DNA of 64,000 bases from Bacteroidaceae bacterium (GCA_017619585.1 JAFZSA010000006.1:1-64000); one strand, 5' to 3'; shown: positions 1 to 7,408, counted from the first letter of the stretch. Numbers and translations: made by a program. Notes: a model not told the origin generated them from the sequence alone.

Positions 1-1713
1 AAACTCTCTTTGCAGGTTTTCGTATTTGTTGTAGTCCAACCTTGTGGTATTCAGTTCTAAATCATCATCGGTGGGTGAATGTATTACACGAACCTCATTA
101 CGCACCTTGGCAGCTACAGCTCTTAACTCATCTCTAACTACTGACCAATCAAGCATCTTTAGACGTGGTGACCAGTCAGAATAGTTTTGGCAGATTATCT
201 TGTTGCTTGGCCTGATTTTCTTTTCGTAAATATCAATAAGTTCCTGCTCAAAAGCCTTGTTGTCATTAAGAGCTTCTATCTTGTCGCAGATTTCAGAAAC
301 AAGCATCTGCATCAGTCTTGAAACATCATTCTGTCTCTTGATATATTGCGAAACATTAATAAGCATCGAACTATGTGCTGTTCGTTGTCCTCTTGCGCGT
401 CTCAATGCTGTGCTAACAAAGAAATGCTTGGTTGCCTCAACAAGAGTTGCTGGCAGATCCTTCAGGATTTTCTTTTTCTTTCCCTTTGAATTATCCTCCA
501 AATAGTCACCTTCTTTGATGTATTCAATAATGGGAAGTTCACTCTTTTCTTCGTCAGGGTCATCATAAACGGTAGGTATGCCAAACAGTACATTGGGGCC
601 AATATAGTTGCTGGGGGCAGAAAGGTTGATGATAAAGTTCTTGGGGAACAAATCATCTTTGCAGATACGATACCTCTTGCCGTCATCTTCTTCGATGTAT
701 GGAAGTTTTTGCTCAGGGTCTGGATCTATGAAGATATTTGCATAGGGAGTGGCAGTATATCCTACATAGCACCTCTTTTCAAAAAGTGACAGAATGGCTC
801 GAATTTTTGAATTGATTTTCGAAATCTCACCCTTGTCATATTGAGTGTTGATGGATGCACTATCAGCCTCATCATCGATAATGAACAATGGAATATTCTG
901 AATGATAGGCAATCCATCATCAGCCATTTCTCCATGCTGAGAGAACATTCTGAGAATGTTGCTCAAAACAGAGGTATTCTTCTTGCAGACCATAATAGTT
1001 GGGTCTTGTGATGTCAAAACTCCACCTATGTCTGTTTTCTCAGAACCAAAATCACCTCGTAGTTTGCTGGATGTCAAATTCAATATATTGGGGTGGTTCT
1101 TGTATTTACCCACTCCTATATGAGTTCTGAAGAATTGGTCATCAGGATCTGTAACTCTGCCTATTGCCCCCTTATCCATACGCCCTTGCGTCTGACTGCG
1201 GAGGTCATTATACATGCCAGTAAGCACAAGTATAATTTTATAGCCGCAATCCATCGCCTTATTTGCTAGGCCTACAAAATTACCAGTCTTACCAGACTGA
1301 ACATGTCCTACTACCAATCCTGCACGATACCAGTTGCCTGGCTTTCGTGGATTTGCCAATTGATTCAATATGTGTTCTGTTGTACGGTCTATCTCGTTGA
1401 TAGCCGGCATTGGCAATGTCAAACTTTTCTTATAGTCTGCCCATAGTTTAAAGTTACTTTCACCGTTTGCCCTAAACTCTGCTAACCAGTTTGCACCATC
1501 TTCATTATCCTCCATCATAGATGAAGCAAGTTGATAAATCTTGCGATCTGCGGCAATGATATCTACGATGAATTGCTTAGTGACATTATCTTTAGGATAG
1601 TGCCTGCGTACCAATGGTAATATTTCACTGGCACAATCCTCTACATCCTGTAATGTGGGCTGTTCTTTTATTAGCAGACTATCTGCCAAATTGGTGATCA
1701 TCTCTTCTATCAT
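1..1713 (-). CDS. Z1-domain superfamily II helicase-like ATPase, 3' end cut by window edge
   Basis: Translating the reverse strand from an ATG at 1713 gives an uninterrupted frame of 571 codons running off the left edge, so the C-terminus is missing. Visible motifs are a Walker A box GHVQSGKT (about residues 136-143), a Walker B-like IIDDEAD (about 278-286) and a VGYTATPYANIF segment some 35 residues later, the order expected of the Z1 family (PF10593), a helicase-like ATPase. The ATG lies six bases after the stop of the MORC gene, so the two are surely co-transcribed. Z1-MORC pairs are known from predicted restriction-like defence systems that may also carry a PD-(D/E)XK nuclease, a DNA methylase or a Vsr nuclease; these would lie left of position 1. 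Family assignment is by motif reading. Role in defence is inference. Confidence 0.85.
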   Translation of the reverse strand, partial: MIEEMITNLADSLLIKEQPTLQDVEDCASEILPLVRRHYPKDNVTKQFIVDIIAADRKIYQLASSMMEDNEDGANWLAEFRANGESNFKLWADYKKSLTLPMPAINEIDRTTEHILNQLANPRKPGNWYRAGLVVGHVQSGKTGNFVGLANKAMDCGYKIILVLTGMYNDLRSQTQGRMDKGAIGRVTDPDDQFFRTHIGVGKYKNHPNILNLTSSKLRGDFGSEKTDIGGVLTSQDPTIMVCKKNTSVLSNILRMFSQHGEMADDGLPIIQNIPLFIIDDEADSASINTQYDKGEISKINSKIRAILSLFEKRCYVGYTATPYANIFIDPDPEQKLPYIEEDDGKRYRICKDDLFPKNFIINLSAPSNYIGPNVLFGIPTVYDDPDEEKSELPIIEYIKEGDYLEDNSKGKKKKILKDLPATLVEATKHFFVSTALRRARGQRTAHSSMLINVSQYIKRQNDVSRLMQMLVSEICDKIEALNDNKAFEQELIDIYEKKIRPSNKIICQNYSDWSPRLKMLDWSVVRDELRAVAAKVRNEVRVIHSPTDDDLELNTTRLDYNKYENLQREF

Positions 1714-1719
1714 AGCACA

Positions 1720-3174
1720 TTACAAATTAAGAGTGAATTCAACTTGTTCTTCTGCATCTTCACGACTCATGCCTCTATTCATGAAGCTTTCTATAAGTCG
1801 CTCGCGAATATCTTTCAATTCAGACTCACTATCCTCGTATGGGCTTGACATACGCTTACTGTCACTCTTCGATGCCTCAAAGCCGATGCTCTCTGCTGGG
1901 ATGGTTTCTGCAATCAGTTTGAGAAGTCGCTTTAACTTGGCTGCATTTTCTGCATCCAAAGATTCCAGCAAGTCTTTAACAAATGGGTAGTTGTTATTGA
2001 GAGAATAGAACAATTTGCCATTTCTCTCCTGAACAGTGTTCCATAGAGGAATATAATCTTTGCCTTTCTTGGGAGAGTATGGTTTCTTGTTGCCACGATA
2101 ACTATAAGTGTCATAGGCCATCTTGCGAATACGCTTGGCTACTTGCCCAAGGTCATAACGCAAATAATCTGGAGGAGTGGCCTTTGATTTCTTGATGTCA
2201 ATATCCCAGTCAAAGTCTTCATCATTGGTAATGTCAACACTAATACGGCCTAAGTCATAGTGATGTTCTTGCAGCATAGCTGTACCATCAGGTTTCAATC
2301 CAAGCCAGCCTCCAGCAGTTAGAAGTCTATCACCACGGTAAATGTAAAAACCTTGCATCACAGTCCATCCTCTGCGGAAACCTGCATCTTTATATTCCTG
2401 CTCTGTAAAATAGTTACGATGTGGCATTACCCAGCCTTTAACAACTACCTTCCCACCATTAAGTTCTACTGGTGGCAGTTCTTTCTTCAGAGATGAACTT
2501 TTGTGGGGGAGGAATGGATTCCAAGGGTCAACAGGTTGCCCACCAATTTTTATCGTCAAGCTTCCTCTTTCTATAAAGCGATGGAATGTTAATGACAAGT
2601 GACGGCGAAGGATGCTTTTCTTATTGTTGAAGTTACTTTCTGCTTTGCTGTCTTTTTCTGAAATTATTCTGTCAAGCTTCTCCCATACCACAAGAGTACC
2701 TGACTCCATATTCTGCAATTGCTTGATGTACTCATCATCAACATATTTCAGAAGGCACCAGCTATTCGTCTCGATAATCTTATCTAGATCCCAGCACCTG
2801 GTAGAAATAATGCCGTTGTGCTTTGTGATGACAGACAATTTCTTGCACTGAGAAAAAGTGGCTGTTTTTAACCCAAGGCCAAAACGCCCCAAATCTTTGG
2901 GAGATCGTTTTTGTGAAGCACTTGAACTACCAAGACGCATAGCCTTCACAAGGGTATTTTCATCCATACCTTTGCCATCGTCTAGGATGAAAATCTTAGT
3001 GCTGGCTCCATCGAATGGGCTATCAATACTGATAGTCTTGGCTTCAGCTGTGATGCTATTATCTATCAGATCTGCAATAGCAGTCTCCATTGTATAGCCA
3101 ATAGAGCGCAAGCTTTCCACAATGGACGCAGCATCAGGGTCAACGTATTCTATATTTTGAGGTAAATCACTCAT
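1720..3174 (-). CDS. MORC-type GHKL ATPase
   Basis: A 484-residue protein with the three GHKL nucleotide-binding motifs near its N-terminus: N box DLIDNS (35-40), G1 LDDGKGM (64-70) and G2 GRFGLGLKT (96-104). This matches the bacterial MORC/MutL-like ATPases that pair with Z1 proteins; such ATPases dimerise on ATP binding and are thought to clamp or remodel DNA. I chose ATG 3174 because the GHKL fold normally begins within about 20 residues of the start; an in-frame ATG at 3255 would add 27 residues without resemblance to the family. It is the first gene of a pair with the Z1 ATPase (6 bp gap). No clear TAnnTTTG promoter is visible upstream; the region before it holds short repeats. Function in phage defence is inferred from family context. 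Confidence 0.85.
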   Translation of the reverse strand: MSDLPQNIEYVDPDAASIVESLRSIGYTMETAIADLIDNSITAEAKTISIDSPFDGASTKIFILDDGKGMDENTLVKAMRLGSSSASQKRSPKDLGRFGLGLKTATFSQCKKLSVITKHNGIISTRCWDLDKIIETNSWCLLKYVDDEYIKQLQNMESGTLVVWEKLDRIISEKDSKAESNFNNKKSILRRHLSLTFHRFIERGSLTIKIGGQPVDPWNPFLPHKSSSLKKELPPVELNGGKVVVKGWVMPHRNYFTEQEYKDAGFRRGWTVMQGFYIYRGDRLLTAGGWLGLKPDGTAMLQEHHYDLGRISVDITNDEDFDWDIDIKKSKATPPDYLRYDLGQVAKRIRKMAYDTYSYRGNKKPYSPKKGKDYIPLWNTVQERNGKLFYSLNNNYPFVKDLLESLDAENAAKLKRLLKLIAETIPAESIGFEASKSDSKRMSSPYEDSESELKDIRERLIESFMNRGMSREDAEEQVEFTLNL

Positions 3175-3218
3175 CTTTAGGTGAACATTAACAATAAAAC
3201 TGATCTTACTTCTCCGAA

Positions 3219-3240
3219 CCATCTTCGAGCCATCTTCGAA
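3219..3240. repeat. two 11-bp direct repeats
   Basis: CCATCTTCGAG and CCATCTTCGAA stand head to tail just upstream of the MORC gene. The copies differ only in the last base. No function can be assigned. Confidence 0.6.
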
Positions 3241-3257
3241 GGTATAAGCCCACATTT

Positions 3258-3388
3258 GGTTCAGGGTTCAGGTTTCAGGGTTGACCTTTGGTCGAGTCTG
3301 CTCACGCTCGGCATAGCTCAAACAAGCTCGACTCTGCACTTGCTTACTCGCAGACTTCATGTTTCAGGATTCAGGGTTCAAGTTTAAC
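3258..3388. repeat. two heptamer arrays flanking an imperfect inverted repeat
   Basis: Positions 3258-3285 hold four 7-bp units (GGTTCAG, GGTTCAG, GTTTCAG, GGTTGAC) and 3361-3388 hold four more (GTTTCAG, GATTCAG, GGTTCAA, GTTTAAC). Between them is a region with short inverted segments (GTCGAG with CTCGAC; GTCTGC with GCAGAC). The right array overlaps the last codons and TGA stop of the Fic gene. Confidence 0.7.
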
Positions 3389-4378
3389 TTCGTTGATTAC
3401 TTCCCAATGACCAGTCTTATCGGAGCCAATACGACGGATTCGGTTATAGGCTTGTAATGACTTGACCGTTCTGGCAATGGTGGGGCGCGAAACACTGCAA
3501 GCTGTCGCCAGCTGTTCATAGGAGTAGTCGGGGTGCATACTAATAGCATCCAGTACCGCTTGTTCGGTTTTGGACAGATGAGAGGTATCCAAACGTTTTA
3601 CAGTATCATTTACAGTATCATTTACAGTATCATTCTCGTCTCTCATCAGTCGGAGCAAGTCTAGCTGGGTTGCTATCACTCGGTCAGCGATGAAGTCAGT
3701 GAATACCTCTGGACGGGTATGAGCCGTTTCGAGCGAATAAATGTATTCATGACGTAAGATGGCAGGAATGATAGCGATAGTGTAGCCATTACGCAGCAGA
3801 GCGAGGTTCATCAGCAGACGGGCCACACGTCCGTTACCATCAACAAAGGGATGAATAAACACAAAACGCTGGTGCAACGTTGCGGCCAGTTCCACGGGGT
3901 GCAGCTTCTTCTCGTTGTCATTGTACCATTTGAGGAGTTTCTGCATCTCAGCAGGAATCTTCGACACGGCAGCAACGGCATAGCGACTGCCACTGATATA
4001 CACCTTCACGTTGCGGTAGTGGCCTGCCTTTTCTGCATCAATCTGCTGGTAAAACAGACGATGCAGACTGAGGATATCTTCTTCTGTCAACCCTTCTTTC
4101 TCGGTGATATTGTAAATGTAGTCATAGGCCCGGGCATGACCAACGGCCTCGTAGTGGTCACGCAACGGCTTGCCTTCTATCGTCAGCCCGTCCTCGATAA
4201 CCACTTTGGTTTCAGATTCAGTCAGGCTGTTGCCTTCCAGAGCATTACTGGAATAGGTCAGACCCACACGGTAGTATTCGCGCAGCGACTTCAACGTCTC
4301 TGGCGGCAGGGGGCGATAAGCTGAGAGTTTTTGGTTGTTCTCATCTGCCTGACTGAATTTCTTTTGTAAATCTGCCAT
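3371..4378 (-). CDS. Fic-family adenylyltransferase with C-terminal winged helix
   Basis: A 335-residue Fic protein. The catalytic motif HPFVDGNGR (about residues 174-182) keeps the histidine, acidic residue and phosphate-binding glycines needed to transfer AMP from ATP to a hydroxyl side chain. An N-terminal SNALEGN segment (44-50) matches the (S/T)xxxE(G/N) inhibitory helix, so the enzyme is probably self-inhibited (N-terminal, class II arrangement). Residues about 249-261 are three Asn-Asp-Thr-Val repeats forming a linker to a winged-helix DNA-binding domain (about 265-330) that ends GHWEVI. Such Fic-wHTH proteins are common single genes in Bacteroidetes accessory regions; targets are unknown. 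ATG at 4378 fits the family. The last four codons and TGA stop come from a heptamer repeat array. Confidence 0.9.
   Translation of the reverse strand: MADLQKKFSQADENNQKLSAYRPLPPETLKSLREYYRVGLTYSSNALEGNSLTESETKVVIEDGLTIEGKPLRDHYEAVGHARAYDYIYNITEKEGLTEEDILSLHRLFYQQIDAEKAGHYRNVKVYISGSRYAVAAVSKIPAEMQKLLKWYNDNEKKLHPVELAATLHQRFVFIHPFVDGNGRVARLLMNLALLRNGYTIAIIPAILRHEYIYSLETAHTRPEVFTDFIADRVIATQLDLLRLMRDENDTVNDTVNDTVKRLDTSHLSKTEQAVLDAISMHPDYSYEQLATACSVSRPTIARTVKSLQAYNRIRRIGSDKTGHWEVINEVKLEP
3597..3632. repeat. three perfect 12-bp tandem repeats inside fic
   Basis: TTTACAGTATCA occurs three times head to tail. On the coding strand the unit encodes a four-residue repeat (N-D-T-V), so gain or loss of a unit changes linker length between the Fic and winged-helix domains without changing frame. 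Confidence 0.9.
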
Positions 4379-4475
4379 GTAACTTTTCCGTTTAACTTTT
4401 TATCTTGGATATTCCGACGATATCGCTACACTATTCGCACGATAGTCCAATGCTATAGGAAGGAGGCTGTGGTTG

Positions 4476-4631
4476 TTACTTCTTGTTTGCCTTTTTCCGT
4501 TTTCTCTTCACGACAATCTTTACTTGCCATTCGTTATTATAATCCCAGGCAATGGAGGTTTCTCCTGCATTGAGACTCTCTGCCTGTTTAATCAGGCCCT
4601 CGAGAGATTCATTAAATTCATTAATATCCAT
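4476..4631 (-). CDS. small hypothetical protein, 51 aa
   Basis: An ATG at 4631 opens a 51-codon frame ending with TAA at 4476. The protein starts MDINEFNESLEGLIKQ, which looks amphipathic and helical, has a central GETSIAWDYNNEW segment, and ends with a strongly basic tail (two KR/KK clusters, ending KKANKK). It lies between the Fic gene and the truncated regulator on the same strand. I do not recognise a family. Sequence on both sides contains partly similar motifs (cgatagtccaatg near 4441 and cgataatccaatg near 4722). It could be a small DNA- or RNA-binding protein or an antitoxin-like partner, but that is speculation. Coding status rests on length, clean start and stop, and sensible composition. 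Confidence 0.5.
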   Translation of the reverse strand: MDINEFNESLEGLIKQAESLNAGETSIAWDYNNEWQVKIVVKRKRKKANKK

Positions 4632-4699
4632 ATATCTTGTTTTGTTTAATGTTCTAATTATCTTGAATATCGCTACGCCCTCTGAACACTATCCGTAGT

Positions 4700-5266
4700 C
4701 TATGATTCTGGTTGGACGATAATCCAATGGCCGCCAAAATCAGGACCAACATGCTTAAGAACACCCAGATTTTGAAGCTTCTTTAGCTGCCATTTGACAC
4801 CATCCGGAGAGATACCACATAGTTCAGCCAATTTGGATCTGCTTATAGTTGGCTCATTTTTGATAGCATCTAATATTATCTGTGCTGTTGTCTGTGCTGT
4901 TGTCTGGGTAGTTGTCTGTGCTGTTGTCTGGGTAGTTGTCTGTGCTGTTGTCTGGGTAGTTGTCTGGGTAGTTGTCTGGGTAGTTGTCTGGGTAGTCTGC
5001 CCTGACGAATTTTCATCACCCATTACGTCAACCACAACCTTTGGCTCCCTAACTATTACGCTGAAGGCTGTAACTAGGTCAACATTGAACTCTGGCTCCG
5101 GGCTGTTATTTTCGTTCAAGAGGTGTTTTACTTCGTTTACACCATGATTGAACATATTAACATAGTTCAAAGTTTTCATCATCTCAGCAACAACGCTGTT
5201 GCGGTAGTCATTAACGAGCGGAAAGTTCTCTGGACGTGCCTGTCCATACAAGCCACCGGGATTCAA
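4700..5266 (-). pseudogene. 3' remnant of a Schlafen/AlbA_2-type transcriptional regulator
   Basis: The frame encodes the C-terminal part of an ATP-binding/AlbA_2 regulator: an NPGGLYG motif followed by the YRN element of the HATPase_c_4 region, a long Thr/Gln repeat linker and a winged-helix domain ending GGHWIIV. Similarity continues upstream in the same frame to about 5305 (RIHIEILNPGG), but the frame then meets a TAA at 5345-5347 and lacks any ATG; the N-terminal AlbA_2 domain, roughly the first 250-300 residues of the family, is gone. The first possible start is TTG at 5266. A good promoter lies just upstream, so the fragment may still be transcribed. I call it a 5'-truncated relic; a functional short DNA-binding protein is the alternative. 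Confidence 0.7.
4879..4996. repeat. about ten 12-bp tandem repeats encoding a Thr/Gln linker
   Basis: Units alternate between GTAGTTGTCTGG-like and GTGCTGTTGTCT-like 12-mers. On the coding strand each encodes Gln-Thr-Thr-(Thr/Ala). The array sits between the truncated enzymatic region and the winged helix of the regulator remnant and preserves frame when units are gained or lost. Confidence 0.9.
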
Positions 5267-5371
5267 AATCTCGATATGAATTCTTAAACCGATAAAATTA
5301 TACCGCCTCCCTGCGCTCAGGGAACACGCCTTGGCGTGCGTCTTTTAAGACTTATGGGCGATATCTGGTTA

Positions 5372-5403
5372 CAAAAATAGTGAAAACCGAGAGAAAAGCC
5401 AAA
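5372..5403 (-). promoter_or_regulatory. Bacteroidetes-type promoter upstream of the regulator remnant
   Basis: On the minus strand the -7 element is TATTTTTG (5372-5379) and the -33 element TTTG (5400-5403), separated by 20 bp, which fits the consensus TTTG-N19-20-TAnnTTTG. Transcription would enter the truncated regulator frame. Confidence 0.55.
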
Positions 5404-5433
5404 TATTATAGCAGTAAAATGCTGACGACTAAA

Positions 5434-5466
5434 CAAAAATCAGCACCTTGTGGGGTGCTGATTAGT
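5434..5466 (-). terminator. Rho-independent terminator of the RhuM gene
   Basis: ATCAGCACC (5439-5447) pairs with GGTGCTGAT (5454-5462); on the minus strand the stem is followed by TTTTTG. It lies 40 bp after the RhuM stop codon. Confidence 0.75.
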
Positions 5467-5506
5467 CATTATTATAGGGTGGCGGGTATTACTTCAAGAA
5501 TAAGCT

Positions 5507-6895
5507 CTACTTTATATCCTCAATAAACTTGTCAAAGTCAGACAAGAAAGTCTTGTCTTGTATCCTCCAGAACTTCTCGTATTCTCCTAATGCCTTGGCT
5601 TCAGCTTCCTCATGGGTAACGGAGCCTGCATCTGGCAGGATGTCACGGTCGGAGATTTGCAGGTATCGTTCCAAAAGGGCTTTCCAATCGGCCATCTTCA
5701 TGATGATGTGACGGTTGGCCCTATCTTCTGCCATATCAAGGAATGCAGTAGTCAGCAGGTTCAGGCTATCCACCTCTTTCTCCGACAGGTAGTTCTTGGC
5801 AATGGTAACATCACTCTTTATAACTCTTCCGTCTGGCGCATTCTTCCACGTCATCAGGCCCATGTGAGGCTTCTCGGCATTAGCACGGTCATAGACAATC
5901 TCTGCAGCCGTCTGGTGAGTAACGGCATAGTGCATCATGTTCTGAACGGTCTTATAGAAGGTCTTCGTTACCTCGCTCTTGGGGTCATAGTCACTACTGC
6001 ACTCTGCATAGATATCAGTAATCTTCTGGTAGTAGCGACGCTCAGAGGTGCGTATCTCACGGATGCGATCCAGCAGTTCCTCAAAGTAGTCAGCACCAAA
6101 GGGATTCTTTCCTTTGAGTCGTTCATCATCCATTACAAAACCCTTGACAATATACTCTTTCAGTACCTCGCGTGCCCAAATACGGAACTGTGTTGCCTCA
6201 TAACTGTTTACGCGATAACCAACAGCTATTATGGCATCCATGTTATACATCAGAACGCCTTGCTCATTCCATTTTTCCGACGGAGTTTGAATTTTTCGAA
6301 TAGCTTCGGACAAATGGACTTCACCACTCTCATCAATCTGTTTTAGATGGTAGTTGATGGTAGATACATCAACGGAAAACAACTCTGACATTCTGCGTTG
6401 GGATAGCCAGAACGTTTCGTTGTTGAAAAGCACATTCACATTCACCTTACCAGTACTTGAACGGTAGATGAGCACATTTCCTTCTACACTTGTAGCCAAC
6501 TCTGTAGAGCTCATGTTGCTCATAAAGAACTCCCTTGCAGTCTTTACTACAGGCTTCTTCTGATCTGCGTTGATAGAGATAGCCATACAGGCAGTCCGTG
6601 AAAGTAGAAAAGACTTCACCTTTCTTGTTGTGCCAGAGCCTAACTTTGCCATCTCCTCTATCTCCACCATGTGTTCCTTCAGGTCAAGCCCCTTTTCCTG
6701 TTGTAGAAAGGTTGCCATTTTATCCATCAGGCGCTCAAAGTTCCAATATTTCTGATAGCCCATGAGACGTGCCAATTTGCGTGAGTTCCACCACTCACGA
6801 CCCTCGGCGTCAGTCTCCTTGATTACCTCAAAAGGCGACTGCATCTCTTCTGGAGAGAAAAGTTCATTGTCCGAATATCCTTGTTTCTGTGACAT
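5507..6895 (-). CDS. DinD-like / RhuM fusion protein
   Basis: A 462-residue protein in two parts. Residues about 20-135 resemble the DNA-damage-inducible protein D / antirepressor type: a WWNSRKLARLMGY segment, then a LSRTACMAISINAD segment and a following REFF, all hallmarks of that fold. Residues about 140-455 match the RhuM family (PF13310), including LIYRSSTGKVNVNVLF, FWLSQRRMSELF (a helix-turn-helix) and the VGYRVNS motif; RhuM alone is normally about 330-345 residues. RhuM was named in a Salmonella pathogenicity island but has no established biochemical role and is frequent on mobile islands. ATG 6895 is preceded by a consensus promoter, and a hairpin terminator follows, so it is a single-gene unit. 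Confidence 0.85.
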   Translation of the reverse strand: MSQKQGYSDNELFSPEEMQSPFEVIKETDAEGREWWNSRKLARLMGYQKYWNFERLMDKMATFLQQEKGLDLKEHMVEIEEMAKLGSGTTRKVKSFLLSRTACMAISINADQKKPVVKTAREFFMSNMSSTELATSVEGNVLIYRSSTGKVNVNVLFNNETFWLSQRRMSELFSVDVSTINYHLKQIDESGEVHLSEAIRKIQTPSEKWNEQGVLMYNMDAIIAVGYRVNSYEATQFRIWAREVLKEYIVKGFVMDDERLKGKNPFGADYFEELLDRIREIRTSERRYYQKITDIYAECSSDYDPKSEVTKTFYKTVQNMMHYAVTHQTAAEIVYDRANAEKPHMGLMTWKNAPDGRVIKSDVTIAKNYLSEKEVDSLNLLTTAFLDMAEDRANRHIIMKMADWKALLERYLQISDRDILPDAGSVTHEEAEAKALGEYEKFWRIQDKTFLSDFDKFIEDIK

Positions 6896-6921
6896 ATGTC
6901 GTTGTTTGCCTTAGTAACATG

Positions 6922-6952
6922 CAAAGATACGATTAAGTGAGCGGAATACAAA
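6922..6952 (-). promoter_or_regulatory. promoter of the DinD-RhuM gene
   Basis: Minus-strand -7 element TATCTTTG (6922-6929) with -33 TTTG (6949-6952), 19 bp spacer. The start codon at 6895 follows about 20 nt after the predicted transcription start. Confidence 0.75.
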
Positions 6953-6982
6953 ATAAATCTCGTTTATTTTTATTCCCGAGCG

Positions 6983-7056
6983 GAGAATTGAGAATTGAGG
7001 CGGCTATGCCGCAATTGAGAATTGAAAAATTTTAAAACGATAACGTAAACGTAAAC
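6983..7056. repeat. composite heptamer and hexamer array
   Basis: Seven consecutive 7-bp units run from 6983 to 7031 (GAGAATT, GAGAATT, GAGGCGG, CTATGCC, GCAATTG, AGAATTG, AAAAATT), the middle forming a small palindrome GCGGCtatGCCGC. After eight bases come three hexamers GATAAC, GTAAAC, GTAAAC (7039-7056). It sits in the 457 bp non-coding gap between the accessory stretch and the ssb promoter; nothing coding is seen in that gap. Confidence 0.75.
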
Positions 7057-7177
7057 TTTTCAGCTACCTTTGGATATCCGAACGCCTATGCTACGTCTAC
7101 GCTCTGCCTATACTAAAAAAGGGGAAAGGAACGCCAAGGGAGGAGCAATGATCCACCTAAGGAGTGCCTCATATTTA

Positions 7178-7210
7178 CCTCAAGGTTTCCTCAAGGTTTC
7201 CTCAAGGTTC
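7178..7210. repeat. three 11-bp tandem repeats upstream of ssb
   Basis: CCTCAAGGTTT, CCTCAAGGTTT and CCTCAAGGTTC start at 7178, 7189 and 7200. The period is about one DNA helical turn. The core CCTCAAGG is close to palindromic. Confidence 0.85.
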
Positions 7211-7264
7211 AGAAACAAGGGGTAAAAGGCGTGTTTACAATAGGAACTACGAGCTTACATTTGT

Positions 7265-7322
7265 ACCCTCCTGGGGGTAACACGTGCAGACTCCTGAGGG
7301 TAACACGTGCAGACTCCTGGGG
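7265..7322. repeat. 23-bp tandem repeats upstream of ssb
   Basis: The segment TAACACGTGCAGACTCCTG occurs at 7278 and 7301, exactly 23 bp apart, and part of the flanking unit (CTCCTGRGGG) appears again at both ends. The array ends about 30 bp before the ssb -33 element, so it could bind a regulator or be an inert repeat. Confidence 0.8.
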
Positions 7323-7352
7323 CTGCAAACTTTCACTTCTGCTGTCATATAC

Positions 7353-7383
7353 TTGCGGGGAATTAAAAAAAGTAATATCTTTG
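7353..7383 (+). promoter_or_regulatory. promoter of ssb-gldE
   Basis: TTG at 7353-7355 and TATCTTTG at 7376-7383 with a 20 bp spacer fit the Bacteroidetes consensus. The ssb ATG follows 26 bp downstream. Confidence 0.8.
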
Positions 7384-7408
7384 CCCAAAAGATTTAAAAG
7401 AGTGTATT

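Noticed and set aside
3175..3255. Longer start for the MORC gene at ATG 3255
   Set aside because: The added 27 residues do not resemble the family and the GHKL fold starts right after the ATG at 3174.
4794..5147. Plus-strand valine-rich frame of 117 codons across the 12-bp array
   Set aside because: It is a shadow of the Thr/Gln repeat on the opposite strand, without a recognisable domain.
7178..7322. CRISPR array
   Set aside because: Repeats are contiguous, short and without unique spacers of 30-40 bp; no cas genes are present.
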